A stretch of 64,000 bases of DNA from Mumia quercus (GTDB lineage Bacteria; Actinomycetota; Actinomycetes; Propionibacteriales; Nocardioidaceae): assembly GCF_025506335.1 (NCBI RefSeq), contig NZ_JANZYO010000007.1:62001-126000 (forward strand), in the 5' to 3' direction. Below the pieces are notes generated by a model. It saw only the letters and a list, made by a program, of their open reading frames with translations, ran no database searches and was not told the DNA's origin. The position numbers and the translations under genes were made by a program. This document shows positions 52,573 to 60,949 of this stretch, piece after piece (within the stretch, counting starts at the first letter, position 1; every line of letters starts with the position of its first letter).

Positions 52573-53328
52573 ATGTCAGAGCTCGACGGCAAGCGCATCT
52601 TCGTGACCGGCTCGGCTCGCGGCATCGGGCGCGCGATCGCCGCGCAGGCGCTCGCACGAGGGGCTCGCGTCGTGATCAGCGACGTGGACGTCGACGCGGC
52701 CGAGGCGACGTGTGCCGCGCTCGACGCGGAGGGGACGGCCAACTGCGACGTCACCGACGAGGGATCGGTGCAGGCAGCCCTCGAGCAGGCCGTCGGGATC
52801 CTCGGCGGCCTCGACGTCCTGGTGAACAACGCCGGCATCGAGGTGGCGAGCCCGTTGGCCACCCAGTCGACGGAGAGCTTCGACAGGATCTTCGCCGTCA
52901 ACGTCCGTGGACCGTTCCTCATGACCAAGGCCGCGGTACCGCACCTCGTCGAGTCCGGCGGCAACATCGTCAACATCGCGTCGGTCGCCGGGCTCGGCGG
53001 GAGCCCGCTGCTCGGCTCGTACTGCGCCACCAAGGCTGCGCTCATCCAGATGACCAGGGTCGCGGCGGTCGAGCTGCGCCCGTCGGGCGTGCGCGTCAAC
53101 GCGGTGTGCCCTGGCTTCGCCGACACGAGCATGGTGGACCGGCTCCGGCCTGACTTCGAGAGCGCGACCCAGATGCCCTTCGGTGACCTCGTCGCGGCGA
53201 AGCAGGGGCGTCTCGGCACCGCCGACGACATCGCCGAGGTGGTGTGCTTCCTCGCGTCCGACCGCGCGACCTGGGTGACCGGGAGCGCGTACGTGCTCGA
53301 CGGTGGGCTCACGGCGAGCCTGGTCTGA
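52573..53328 (+). CDS. short-chain dehydrogenase/reductase
   Basis: The 251-residue SDR enzyme has the TGSARGIGRAI cofactor motif (about 12-22), NNAG (about 86) and catalytic S-YxxxK (SVAGL, then YCATK about 154). Asp at the end of beta-2 (ISDVDVDAA) favours NAD(H). Substrate unknown. CAGGAGG before the ATG and TAGCCT (52533-52538) as likely -10. Its 3' end overlaps the convergent phosphatase gene by 20 bases. Confidence 0.9.
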   Translation: MSELDGKRIFVTGSARGIGRAIAAQALARGARVVISDVDVDAAEATCAALDAEGTANCDVTDEGSVQAALEQAVGILGGLDVLVNNAGIEVASPLATQSTESFDRIFAVNVRGPFLMTKAAVPHLVESGGNIVNIASVAGLGGSPLLGSYCATKAALIQMTRVAAVELRPSGVRVNAVCPGFADTSMVDRLRPDFESATQMPFGDLVAAKQGRLGTADDIAEVVCFLASDRATWVTGSAYVLDGGLTASLV

Positions 53329-53746
53329 CCGTCCTGACGTACCGCCGCTGCCACGGCGTCTCCACCGCACGTCGGTGGTAGTGCGCACGGACCCACGCGA
53401 TCGCGTCGTCCGGGGCGAGCCCGTCGAGCACGCAGAGCACGGCCAGCGCCGTCCCCGTACGCCCGATCCCGCCGCCGCAGCCGATCTCGACACGCTCGTG
53501 CGCTGCACGGTCGTACGCCTCGTGCAGCGTCGCCGTCGCCTCGGCCGGGCGCGACGGCACCCAGAAGTCTCGCCACTGGATCCACCGCTGCTCCCACGGC
53601 GGCGGGGACGGGCGTGTGCCCGCGAGCTGGACGGCGAGGGCGGGCTCGTCGCCGTTGTCGCGTGGCGCTCGCAGGCTCCGCCCCCGGACGAGCCGGCCCG
53701 AGGGCAGCGGAAGGACGCCCGCGGTCTCGACGTCCCAGGAGGTCAC
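53309..53746 (-). CDS. protein-tyrosine-phosphatase-like protein
   Basis: The 145-residue protein has the P-loop EIGCGGGIGRTGTA (about 87-100), a CX5R(T) signature of the cysteine phosphatases, but the usual His before the Cys is Gly. A general acid Asp is not obvious. It may be a phosphatase of proteins or small phosphoesters, with reduced activity possible. GTG start without a clear ribosome site. Confidence 0.75.
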   Translation of the reverse strand: MTSWDVETAGVLPLPSGRLVRGRSLRAPRDNGDEPALAVQLAGTRPSPPPWEQRWIQWRDFWVPSRPAEATATLHEAYDRAAHERVEIGCGGGIGRTGTALAVLCVLDGLAPDDAIAWVRAHYHRRAVETPWQRRYVRTVRPGSP

Positions 53747-53774
53747 CCTCCCGTTCTACCGGACAGCGGGGCCG

Positions 53775-54125
53775 CTACAGCTCGCTCGCGAGGAGCACGC
53801 CGGCGGCGACCGCGGGCGCGAGGTAGAGGAGCGGGAACGGGACGTGCCCGTACGAGCGCGCGCGGACGACGGTGACCACGGCCCCGACGAAGTAGAGGCC
53901 GAGCCCGACCGCAGCCGCGACGCCGAGCGCAGGCACGGCGAGGCCCGCGAGCAGGCCGAGGGCGCCGAGCAGCTTCGCCGCCCCGAGCCACGGCCACCAG
54001 CGTTCCGGGACTCCGTAGTCCGTGAGGTTGTCGACGATGAACGCCCGGCGGGCCAGCACGCTGACTCCGGAGAAGGCGATCCAGGCGGCGGTGATCACGA
54101 CGAGGAGCGTCGTCAGGGTTCCCAT
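53775..54125 (-). CDS. DoxX-family membrane protein
   Basis: The 116-residue protein has four membrane helices (about 3-22, 44-64, 66-86, 96-114) in the DoxX pattern (NLTDYGVPERWWPWLGAAKLLGALGLL). Members are linked to redox or thiol stress. ATG with GAGAGGA. It is divergent from the ECF41 sigma gene, and such proteins are often ECF41 targets. Confidence 0.85.
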   Translation of the reverse strand: MGTLTTLLVVITAAWIAFSGVSVLARRAFIVDNLTDYGVPERWWPWLGAAKLLGALGLLAGLAVPALGVAAAVGLGLYFVGAVVTVVRARSYGHVPFPLLYLAPAVAAGVLLASEL

Positions 54126-54228
54126 GGCAGGTCCTCTCGTACGGCGACCCCTCCAGCGGCGGTCGCTCTGTCCGGTCGAACCGCGGGACCGCCACGATGT
54201 GACGGGGACGCACGTCACGTTCGCGGGC

Positions 54229-54255
54229 TGTCACGTGTCTCCCCTACGAGGTGTC
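54229..54255 (+). promoter_or_regulatory. ECF41-like promoter of the sigma gene
   Basis: TGTCACG (54229-54235), 16 bases, TGTC (54252-54255) is close to the TGTCACA-N16-CGTC promoter known for ECF41 sigma factors. It lies 20 bases before the chosen GTG, so supports that start and autoregulation. Confidence 0.5.
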
Positions 54256-54274
54256 GGAACGGAAGGAGTGTGCG

Positions 54275-55207
54275 GTGAGCGCGGGACAAGATCCAGGCAC
54301 GGACGACGGCGGGCTCGAGGCGGTGTTCGAGGAGCACCGCCCGACCCTGCGCGCGGTCGCCTTCCGGATGCTCGGGTCGCGCGGCGATGCGGAGGACGCG
54401 GTGCAGGACGCCTGGCTGCGCGTCAGCCGCGCCGACGTCTCCGCGGTGGAGAACATGGGCGCCTGGCTCACGACGGTCGTGGCGCGCGTCTGCCTCAACG
54501 AGCTGCGGCGACGACGCCAACGAACCGAGGTTCCCCTGGTGCACGTGCCGGACCCGATCGTCAGCCCCGAGTCCGGCGTCGCCGACCCTGAGGAGTCAGC
54601 GCTGCTGGCCGACGGTGTGGGCCTGGCACTTCTCGTCGTCCTCGAGACCCTCTCCCCCGCCGAACGGCTGGCCTTCGTCCTCCACGACATGTTCGGGGTG
54701 GGCTTCGCCGACCTCGCGGTCCTCCTCGACCGCTCCCCCGACGCGGCGCGCAAGCTCGCCAGCCGCGCGCGCTTACGGGTACGCGGCCAGGCGACGTCGC
54801 CCGACCCTGACCTCGCCCGTCAACGTGAGGTCGTGGATGCGTTCTTCGCCGCCTCGCGCGAGGGCGACTTCGAGGCGCTCGTGGCCGTCCTGCACCCCGA
54901 GGTGGTGCTGCGGTCGGACGGCGGCGCGGGCAGGCCGCAGCTCACGATGGTGCTCCGCGGCGCCTCGAGCGTGGCGTCGCAGGCCGCGTCGACCGGGCGG
55001 CTCTTCCCGTTCGTGCACCGCGTCCTCGTCAACGGCGTGGCGGGCGTCGTCGTGGCGCCGCGCCGCTCCGCGCAGGTCGTCATGGCCTTCACGGTGGTCG
55101 ACGGCCTGGTGGCGGCCATCGACGTCCTGTCCGACCCGGACCGGCTCGCCTCCCTCGACCTTCGAGGCATCGTCGGGCCGGACGACTCCCCTGCTCAGCG
55201 TGCGTGA
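54275..55207 (+). CDS. ECF sigma factor, ECF41 (SigJ) type, with SnoaL-like C-terminus
   Basis: The 310-residue protein has sigma region 2 (about 16-85: LRAVAFRMLGSRGDAEDAVQDAWLRV), region 4 (about 125-175: LSPAERLAFVLHDMFGVGFADLAVLLDRSPDAARKLASRARLRV) and a SnoaL-like domain (about 185-300: DAFFAASREGDFEALVAVLHPEVVLRSDGG) that regulates ECF41 activity. No anti-sigma factor. GTG 54275 is favoured by GGAAGGAG upstream and by the predicted promoter; GTG 54251 would lie within it. Confidence 0.92.
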   Translation: MSAGQDPGTDDGGLEAVFEEHRPTLRAVAFRMLGSRGDAEDAVQDAWLRVSRADVSAVENMGAWLTTVVARVCLNELRRRRQRTEVPLVHVPDPIVSPESGVADPEESALLADGVGLALLVVLETLSPAERLAFVLHDMFGVGFADLAVLLDRSPDAARKLASRARLRVRGQATSPDPDLARQREVVDAFFAASREGDFEALVAVLHPEVVLRSDGGAGRPQLTMVLRGASSVASQAASTGRLFPFVHRVLVNGVAGVVVAPRRSAQVVMAFTVVDGLVAAIDVLSDPDRLASLDLRGIVGPDDSPAQRA

Positions 55208-55208
55208 C

Positions 55209-56522
55209 TCAGCACCGAGGATCGAGCAGGTGACGCCGTCGTGCCCGCTCGAGACCGTCGGCGAAGCCGCGCAGGAACCCGTCGAGGCGGTGCTCCTGCA
55301 CACGCTCGTGATCCTCCAGGAGGGCCCCGGCGGTGCCGCCACCACGTCGGAACACGAAACCGCGACGGCCGTCGGGCTCGACGTGGAGCCTGGACGCGTG
55401 CACGGCGGCATGGCAGCGCCCGCACAGCCCGACCAACCCGTCGAGGTCGGTGCGGCCGCCGCGCGACCACCACATGGTGTGGTGCAGCTCGGCGACCCGG
55501 TGGCGGCAGCCGGGGGCAGCGCACGTCCCGCCCTGACGGACGAGCACCGCGATCCTCTGCTTGGGTGTGGCGAGCCGCTGCGCACGCCCGACGTTCAAGA
55601 CGTCCGCCTGCGGCGTGGGACCGCTCGTCGTCCCGTCGGTGAGGACCGGCGTCACGTCTGCGTCGCAGCTCAGCCGGTCGAAGAGCTCGGGCCCGACCGA
55701 CCCGAACCCGACCAGCCGCGGAAGCGGCGCACCCGCCTGTCCGGCCAGCCAGGACGCGTCGACCGTCATGTGCAGCTGCGGGCGTACGCCTCGGTCGCTG
55801 GGCATGCCGTGGGTCAGCGTGGCGTCGATCAGGTCGCCGAACGCGTCGAGCCGGCGTTGCGCGGGCGTACGAGCGTCGTCACCGTCACGCGGTGCGGAGG
55901 CCGCGGTCAGCCACGTGGCGAGCTTCGCGCCGTTGACGAGGTCGAAGAACCCCGTGACGTGGTAGCCCTCTCCGCATCGCGTGAGGGACAGGTCGCGACG
56001 GTCCATGCCGCGCTTGTAGGCCTCGTCGAGACGCTCGGGGTAGACCAGCTCGTCCATCCGTGCGATCGCCGCCCGCACGTCCCGCGGCGTCCCGACGCGC
56101 GCCAGCGGCAGCAGGATCTCTGCGCTCGCCTCTCTCATGGGGCCGGCGCCTAGCCTGGTGAGGCCGACCGTGAACTCCTCGGCGTGCTCGACGCGTACGT
56201 GACCTGCGAGCACCGCCTCGCGCAGCTCCGGGAGGAGCCGCATCGAACGGCCCGCTGCGCGGCGCCGCTTGATCTCGGCGTCGCCCAGGCGCAGCTCGCG
56301 GCGTGCCCACCCGAGTGCCGAGGACGCTCCGTCGTCGGCGTACGCCCCGCTCTCGTCGATCCGGTCGAGGACGGCTGCCTTCAGGCCCTCCAGCCGGTCG
56401 ATCCCGGCCTGCAGCTGCCGCGCCCACGCACGCACCTGCGCGCCGTCGGCGAGAGCCAACGGCTGAGCGCAGACGTCGTCGACGGCCTCGGTGAGGGCGT
56501 CGATCATGCGTGAGTCGAACAT
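55209..56522 (-). CDS. DUF222-HNH endonuclease-like protein
   Basis: The 437-residue protein has DUF222 (about 20-320) and a C-terminal HNH domain with zinc cysteines (CAAPGCRHRVAELHHTMWWSRGG, then LVGLCGRCHAAVH; about 340-390). The family is multi-copy in actinobacteria, related to 13E12 repeat proteins, and has no proven role; nuclease action is inferred from the intact HNH. TAGGTT (56529-56534 on this strand) six bases before the ATG: leaderless. Confidence 0.9.
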   Translation of the reverse strand: MFDSRMIDALTEAVDDVCAQPLALADGAQVRAWARQLQAGIDRLEGLKAAVLDRIDESGAYADDGASSALGWARRELRLGDAEIKRRRAAGRSMRLLPELREAVLAGHVRVEHAEEFTVGLTRLGAGPMREASAEILLPLARVGTPRDVRAAIARMDELVYPERLDEAYKRGMDRRDLSLTRCGEGYHVTGFFDLVNGAKLATWLTAASAPRDGDDARTPAQRRLDAFGDLIDATLTHGMPSDRGVRPQLHMTVDASWLAGQAGAPLPRLVGFGSVGPELFDRLSCDADVTPVLTDGTTSGPTPQADVLNVGRAQRLATPKQRIAVLVRQGGTCAAPGCRHRVAELHHTMWWSRGGRTDLDGLVGLCGRCHAAVHASRLHVEPDGRRGFVFRRGGGTAGALLEDHERVQEHRLDGFLRGFADGLERARRRHLLDPRC

Positions 56523-56658
56523 GCGTCCAACCTAGGAACGCCCTCCGACACCCGCGTCCGCACCGTGCACGTCGTGCCCTCGGCGTCCCGGCGGGCCCGC
56601 ACGATCGCGGCTACCGTGGGCAGATCCCCCTCTCCTGACCACGAGGAGTGACGAGGAC

Positions 56659-57594
56659 ATGCACCTGCGCACGATCGTCGTCGCCGTCGCCTCGGTGCTC
56701 GCCGCCGCTCTCCTGGCGCCGCCCCCGGCCTCGGCCCACACCCACGCCTTCCCTGACCGGATCGAGCTGCCGAACGGCTTCATGCCCGAGGGCATCGCTG
56801 TCGGGCCCGGCCCCACCGCCTGGTTCGGCTCGCGGGCAGACGGGGACATCTACCAGGTCGACCTGCGTACGGGCGCCGGCGCGGTCGTCAGCCAAGGACC
56901 CGGCACCCCCTCGGTCGGCATGAAGTCCGACCGACGCGGCCGCCTGTTCGTCGCCGGTGGACCGGCCGGAGACGGTCGCGTCGTCAGCACCCGTACGGGA
57001 GAGATCCTGGCGTCGTACGTGTTCACCTCGGGTCCGTCGTTCGTCAACGACGTCGTCCTCACGAAACGCTCGGCGTGGTTCACCGACTCCTCCAACCCCC
57101 AGCTGTACCGCGTCCCCCTCGGTCGCCACGGCAGGCTTCCGGGCGACTCGCACGTCTCGGCGCTGCCGCTGTCCGGTGACTGGGTGCAGGGGACGGGCTT
57201 CGCGGCGAACGGGATCACCGAGACCCCGGATCGCAAGGCACTGCTCGTGGTCCACTCGACGCTCGGCGAGCTCCACCGTGTCGATCCCCGCAGCGGGGTC
57301 ACTCGGCGCGTGGACCTGGGCGGGGTTTCGCTGGTCAACGGCGACGGGATGCTGCTCGACGGACGCACTCTGTACGTCGTCCAGAACCGGCTGAACCAGA
57401 TCGCCGTGCTCAAGCTGGACCGCGCGGGCCGGTCAGGTCGCCTCGTCGGTGTCCTCACGGATCCCGACTTCGACGTCCCGACGACGGTCGCGTCCTTCGG
57501 ACGCTGGCTCTACCTGCCGAACGGCCGGTTCACCACTCCCCCCGCAACCGACACGCCGTACTGGGTCACCCGCGTTCCGCGCTGGCGCGGCTGA
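56659..57594 (+). CDS. secreted SMP-30/gluconolactonase-like beta-propeller protein
   Basis: The 311-residue protein begins with a signal peptide (hydrophobic about 5-25, cleavage after ASA) followed by His-Thr-His. The rest is a six-bladed propeller of the SMP-30/Gluconolactonase type (MPEGIAVGPGPTAWFGSRADGDIYQVD, FVNDVVLTKRSAWFTDSSNPQLYRV, NGDGMLLDGRTLYVVQN). Extracellular lactonase or ligand-binding role inferred, substrate unknown. GAGGAG upstream of the ATG; TACCGT (56612-56617) a likely -10. Confidence 0.86.
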   Translation: MHLRTIVVAVASVLAAALLAPPPASAHTHAFPDRIELPNGFMPEGIAVGPGPTAWFGSRADGDIYQVDLRTGAGAVVSQGPGTPSVGMKSDRRGRLFVAGGPAGDGRVVSTRTGEILASYVFTSGPSFVNDVVLTKRSAWFTDSSNPQLYRVPLGRHGRLPGDSHVSALPLSGDWVQGTGFAANGITETPDRKALLVVHSTLGELHRVDPRSGVTRRVDLGGVSLVNGDGMLLDGRTLYVVQNRLNQIAVLKLDRAGRSGRLVGVLTDPDFDVPTTVASFGRWLYLPNGRFTTPPATDTPYWVTRVPRWRG

Positions 57595-57704
57595 CCCGGG
57601 CCGCGTCGCTGCTGGGACGGTCACTCCCCCTGTTGTGGAGGCGGCTGTCGTTCCCGAAGGCTTGGGCCTGTTATTTCTCGTTCTGCCCTTCCTTCAACAC
57701 TTCT

Positions 57705-58169
57705 TCATGCCGGGAGCGCCCTGTCGCTGACCACGTGCTTCATGACCAGCGTCGAGTTGAGGCGCAGCACCCCCGGCACCGCAGAGAGCACGTCGTCCTC
57801 CAGCTGCGCGTACGCCGCGAGGTCCGTGGTCACCACGCGAAGCATGTAGTCGGGGTCGCCGAACAGCCGCTGCGCCTGCACGACGTTCGGGATCTCCTGC
57901 ACGGCCGCCTCGAAGCCCAGGAGCGTCTCCCGGTCCTCCTGCTTCATCGTGACGAACACCAACGCCTCGAACGTCAGCCCGAGCGCGACCGGGTCGATGA
58001 CGGCTCGGTAGCCGCGGATGGCGCCGGTCCGCTCGAGGTCACGCAACCGACGGTGGGTCGGAGACACCGTCAGGCCGACCTTGGCCGCCAGCTCGGTGAT
58101 GCTCTGCCGCCCCTCAGCCTGCATTGCAGCAAGAATCTTCCGGTCTACGGAGTCCATGGGCACGATCAT
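57705..58169 (-). CDS. Lrp/AsnC-family regulator
   Basis: The 154-residue regulator has the N-terminal helix-turn-helix (MDSVDRKILAAMQAEGRQSITELAAKVGLTVSPTHRRLRDLE region, about 5-50) and a RAM/ACT ligand domain (about 70-145). It is divergent from a LysE-type exporter, 69 bases apart, and likely controls it in response to an amino acid, as in other Lrp-exporter pairs. ATG 58169 has GGGGAG at a good distance; ATG 58157 (MDSVDRK) is the alternative. Confidence 0.9.
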   Translation of the reverse strand: MIVPMDSVDRKILAAMQAEGRQSITELAAKVGLTVSPTHRRLRDLERTGAIRGYRAVIDPVALGLTFEALVFVTMKQEDRETLLGFEAAVQEIPNVVQAQRLFGDPDYMLRVVTTDLAAYAQLEDDVLSAVPGVLRLNSTLVMKHVVSDRALPA

Positions 58170-58238
58170 TCCACCACTCCCCTGTTTTGAGGGAAGAGAC
58201 AGAAACACTTTCGGGCGGTTCCGGCGTACTTTCCCCCT

Positions 58239-58862
58239 ATGAGCCTGAGTCTGGTCCTCGCCTTCTGGATGATGGCGTTCGCCTTGATCGCCGTCCCCGG
58301 TCCCGACTGGGCGTTCACGCTGGCCTCCGGCATCCGCGACCGCGTGGTGTTCCCTGCCGTCGGTGGCCTCATGCTCGGCTACGTCGTCCTGACAGGGATC
58401 GTCGCCGCCGGCGTCGGCACGCTCGTCACGCAGACGCCGACGGTCCTGGACGTCCTGACCTTCGTCGGAGCCGCGTACCTGATCTACGTGGGAACCGGCG
58501 TCCTCTCCGATCCCGGCACGGTTCAGGCCTCCCCCGACGCCGCGCCGGCGGGCGGCTGGCGTGGCCGGATGCTCCGCGGCATGGGCGTCAGCGGCCTCAA
58601 CCCCAAAGGCCCCCTGCTCTTCCTCGCGATGCTGCCGCAGTTCACCGACCCGCGAGGGACGTGGTCGACACCGGTGCAGCTCGGCACCCTGGGCCTCCTG
58701 TACGTCGCCACGTGCGGCCTCTTCTACACCGCCCTCGGGCTCGGCGCCCGTGCCGTCCTCGGCGCGCGCCCGGCCGCCTCACGCGTCCTCGCGCGCGTGT
58801 CGGGGGTCGCGATGATCGTCGTCGGCGTCGCGCTCCTCGCCGAGCGCCTGCTCGCCCCCTGA
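58239..58862 (+). CDS. LysE/RhtB-family amino-acid exporter
   Basis: The 207-residue protein has six membrane helices and the family motif VPGPDWAFTLASGIRDR (about 19-35), then GLNPKGPLLFLAMLPQF (about 119-135). It likely exports an amino acid or derivative; the adjacent Lrp regulator is presumably the sensor. TACTTT (58227-58232) six bases before the ATG: leaderless. Confidence 0.92.
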   Translation: MSLSLVLAFWMMAFALIAVPGPDWAFTLASGIRDRVVFPAVGGLMLGYVVLTGIVAAGVGTLVTQTPTVLDVLTFVGAAYLIYVGTGVLSDPGTVQASPDAAPAGGWRGRMLRGMGVSGLNPKGPLLFLAMLPQFTDPRGTWSTPVQLGTLGLLYVATCGLFYTALGLGARAVLGARPAASRVLARVSGVAMIVVGVALLAERLLAP

Positions 58863-58890
58863 CACGTCGCCGGACACGCCCGGCAATTTC

Positions 58891-58957
58891 TTGCAGTGTG
58901 AGCAGAACTGTGCCTATTGTGTACCGACCGAATCGACTTTATTAATTTGGTGGGTAC
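58891..58957 (+). promoter_or_regulatory. promoter and leader dyad of the TauE/SafE gene
   Basis: TTGCAG (58891-58896), 18 bases, TATTGT (58915-58920) is a good promoter. From the predicted start to the ATG the leader is an imperfect dyad: gtaccgaccgaat (58921-58933) with atttggtgggtac (58945-58957), pairing at about 11 of 13 positions. The right arm contains the ribosome site ggtggg, so the fold could hide it; alternatively it is a repressor site. The stretch is unusually AT-rich in the centre. Confidence 0.55.
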
Positions 58958-58959
58958 GC

Positions 58960-59880
58960 ATGCGAAGCCTGGTCCTCCTCACTCTCGTCGGCCTCGGGGC
59001 CCAGCTGGTCGACGGCAGCCTCGGGATGGCGTACGGAGTGACGTCGACGACCCTGCTGCTGGCGATCGGGACGAACCCGGCAGCCGCCTCGGCGACGGTC
59101 CACCTGGCGGAGATCGGGACGACGCTCGTCTCGGGCGCCGCCCACTGGCGGTTCGGCAACGTCGACTGGAAGGTCGTCGCCAAGATCGGCATCCCCGGCG
59201 CGATCGGCGCGTTCGCAGGCGCGACATTCCTCTCGAGCCTCTCCACCGAGGCCGCGGCCCCGCTGATGTCGCTCATCCTCCTGGCGCTCGGCCTCTACAT
59301 CCTCACGCGGTTCACCGTCGCCGGTCTCCCGAAGGGCAACCTCGGCAAGCCGCTGCGCAAGCGCTTCCTTGCGCCGCTCGGCCTCGTGGCGGGGTTCGTC
59401 GACTCCACCGGCGGTGGCGGCTGGGGTCCCGTCGGGACGCCCGCCATCTTGGCCAGCGGTCGCCTCGAGCCGCGCAAGACGATCGGCTCCATCGACACCT
59501 CGGAGTTCCTCGTCGCCGTCGCCGCGAGCCTCGGCTTCATCGTCGGCATCGGTTCGCAGGGCGTGAACTACACCTGGGCGCTCGCGCTCCTCATCGGCGG
59601 CATGATCGCCGCGCCGATCGCCGCCTGGCTCGTGCGTCACATCCCGCCGCGTCTCCTCGGGTCCCTCGTGGGCGGCCTGATCATCCTCACGAACGTCCGC
59701 ACGCTGCTCAAGAGCGACTGGATCGATGCCCCCGGTGACGTGCGCTCTGTGGTCTACGTCCTCATCGTCGCACTGTGGGTCGCGGCGGTCGGCTACTCGT
59801 TCAAGCGTCACCGCGAGGAGCGTGCTGCCGAGCGCCTCGAGGCCGAAGCAGTCGAGGCGGGCGAGGCCACCCACGCTTAG
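58960..59880 (+). CDS. sulfite exporter TauE/SafE family protein
   Basis: The 306-residue protein has eight to nine membrane helices in two TauE half-repeats (LVDGSLGMAYGVTSTTLLLAIGTNPAAASATVHLAEI and LVAGFVDSTGGGGWGPVGTPAILASG). The family exports sulfite or related sulfur anions or imports sulfate-type ions; direction is unknown. A long acidic tail follows. ATG 58960 with GGTGGG five bases upstream. Transcribed from its own promoter. Confidence 0.9.
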   Translation: MRSLVLLTLVGLGAQLVDGSLGMAYGVTSTTLLLAIGTNPAAASATVHLAEIGTTLVSGAAHWRFGNVDWKVVAKIGIPGAIGAFAGATFLSSLSTEAAAPLMSLILLALGLYILTRFTVAGLPKGNLGKPLRKRFLAPLGLVAGFVDSTGGGGWGPVGTPAILASGRLEPRKTIGSIDTSEFLVAVAASLGFIVGIGSQGVNYTWALALLIGGMIAAPIAAWLVRHIPPRLLGSLVGGLIILTNVRTLLKSDWIDAPGDVRSVVYVLIVALWVAAVGYSFKRHREERAAERLEAEAVEAGEATHA

Positions 59881-59930
59881 CCCGCCGAGCGCTTGACCTC
59901 GAGCGCGCTTGAAGTCCCATGCTGAGGCGC

Positions 59931-60356
59931 ATGGACACCGACACCCCAGCAACCACCCCAGCAGCTATCCCCGCAGCCCTCACCGACCTCGAGGCGATCG
60001 AGCAGGTGGTCGCCGTCGTCGAGCACTCTCAGCAGCACAAGGACCCGGACGAGTTCCTGAGCCTGTTCCATCCTGACGCGGTCTGGACCACCGGGGGCGG
60101 CCGCCTCCTCATCGGCCTCGACGCGATCGCCGACTTCACCCGACGGGTTCTGCCTGCCGCCGAGTGGGACGGCCAGGTGACGTACGAGGTGGTGCACGTG
60201 CTCTTCATCCGCCCCGACGTCGCCGCCGTCAAGGTGCGCCAGCGCTACCTGACTCCGGGCGAAGAGAGCGAGGGCACTCCTCTCTACGTGATGGCGAAGC
60301 AGGACGACGGCCGTTGGCTGTTGACCGCCTGTCAGAACACAGCGGTGGTTGGATGA
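59931..60356 (+). CDS. SnoaL-like (SgcJ/EcaC-type) domain protein
   Basis: The 141-residue cone-fold protein (about 20-140: DLEAIEQVVAVVEHSQQHKDPDEFLSLFHPDAVWTTGGG start; YVMAKQDDGRWLLTACQNT end) belongs to the NTF2-like SnoaL group. It may be a ligand-binding or isomerase-type protein. ATG 59931 is used; ATG 59919 in the same frame is possible. Its stop overlaps the next gene by eight bases. Confidence 0.83.
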   Translation: MDTDTPATTPAAIPAALTDLEAIEQVVAVVEHSQQHKDPDEFLSLFHPDAVWTTGGGRLLIGLDAIADFTRRVLPAAEWDGQVTYEVVHVLFIRPDVAAVKVRQRYLTPGEESEGTPLYVMAKQDDGRWLLTACQNTAVVG

Positions 60357-60936
60357 CCTCATGGCTGTTCTCCACCGCGCCGAGATCCGACCGACCAAGC
60401 TCGAGCTCCTCGAGGAGTGGCTGCCGTCCCAGCCGTGGGCGGCGACCGCCGGAGAGGGGCCGCTCGAGAGCGTCGGCGCCTTCCGGTTCGACGACCCGGA
60501 CGGCGAGGTCGGCATCGAGACCCTGCTCGTCCGTCGCGGCGACGGGCCGGTCCTCCAGGTCCCGCTGACCTACCGCGGCGCTCCCCTCGCCGGCGCCGAG
60601 GCCGCCCTGATCGGCACGATGGAGCACTCGGTCCTGGGGTCGCGCTGGGTGTACGACGGGGTGGGCGATCCCGTCTACGTGACCGCCGTCCTGCACGCGA
60701 TGCTGACCGGCGCACGCCAGGCGGACGAGGTCGTGGAGACCGCCGAGGGCCCCGTCCCCCGCGAGAGCACGGCGTCTGCGTTCGGGAGCGGACGCGCCGA
60801 CGACGCGGTCGCGCCCGTGGGGCAGCCGGACGTGCGGCGCGTCCTCACGGACGAGGAGCCGACCGAAGGCGCCGCCGCCACGCTGCGCGGCCGCTGGCGC
60901 GGGCAGGACACCGACGTCGTGCTGGTGACGGTCTGA
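60349..60936 (+). CDS. maltokinase N-terminal cap-like domain protein
   Basis: The 195-residue protein (MAVLHRAEIRPTKLELLEEWLPSQPWA start, then FRFDDPDGEVGIETLLVRRGDGPVLQVPLTYRGAPL and GTMEHSVLGSRWVYDGVGDPVY) matches the stand-alone form of the cap domain seen at the N-terminus of actinobacterial maltokinases (CG0192-like). No kinase domain follows. Function not established. It overlaps the SnoaL gene by eight bases. Confidence 0.82.
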   Translation: MDDLMAVLHRAEIRPTKLELLEEWLPSQPWAATAGEGPLESVGAFRFDDPDGEVGIETLLVRRGDGPVLQVPLTYRGAPLAGAEAALIGTMEHSVLGSRWVYDGVGDPVYVTAVLHAMLTGARQADEVVETAEGPVPRESTASAFGSGRADDAVAPVGQPDVRRVLTDEEPTEGAAATLRGRWRGQDTDVVLVTV

Positions 60937-60949
60937 GCCCTCCGGCCGC

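Noticed and set aside
54251-54274. GTG 54251 as the ECF41 sigma start
   Set aside because: It would place the start inside the predicted promoter, and GTG 54275 has a strong ribosome site.
55209-56522. Homing endonuclease or restriction enzyme
   Set aside because: DUF222-HNH proteins are a multi-copy actinobacterial family; no intron, intein or methyltransferase is adjacent.
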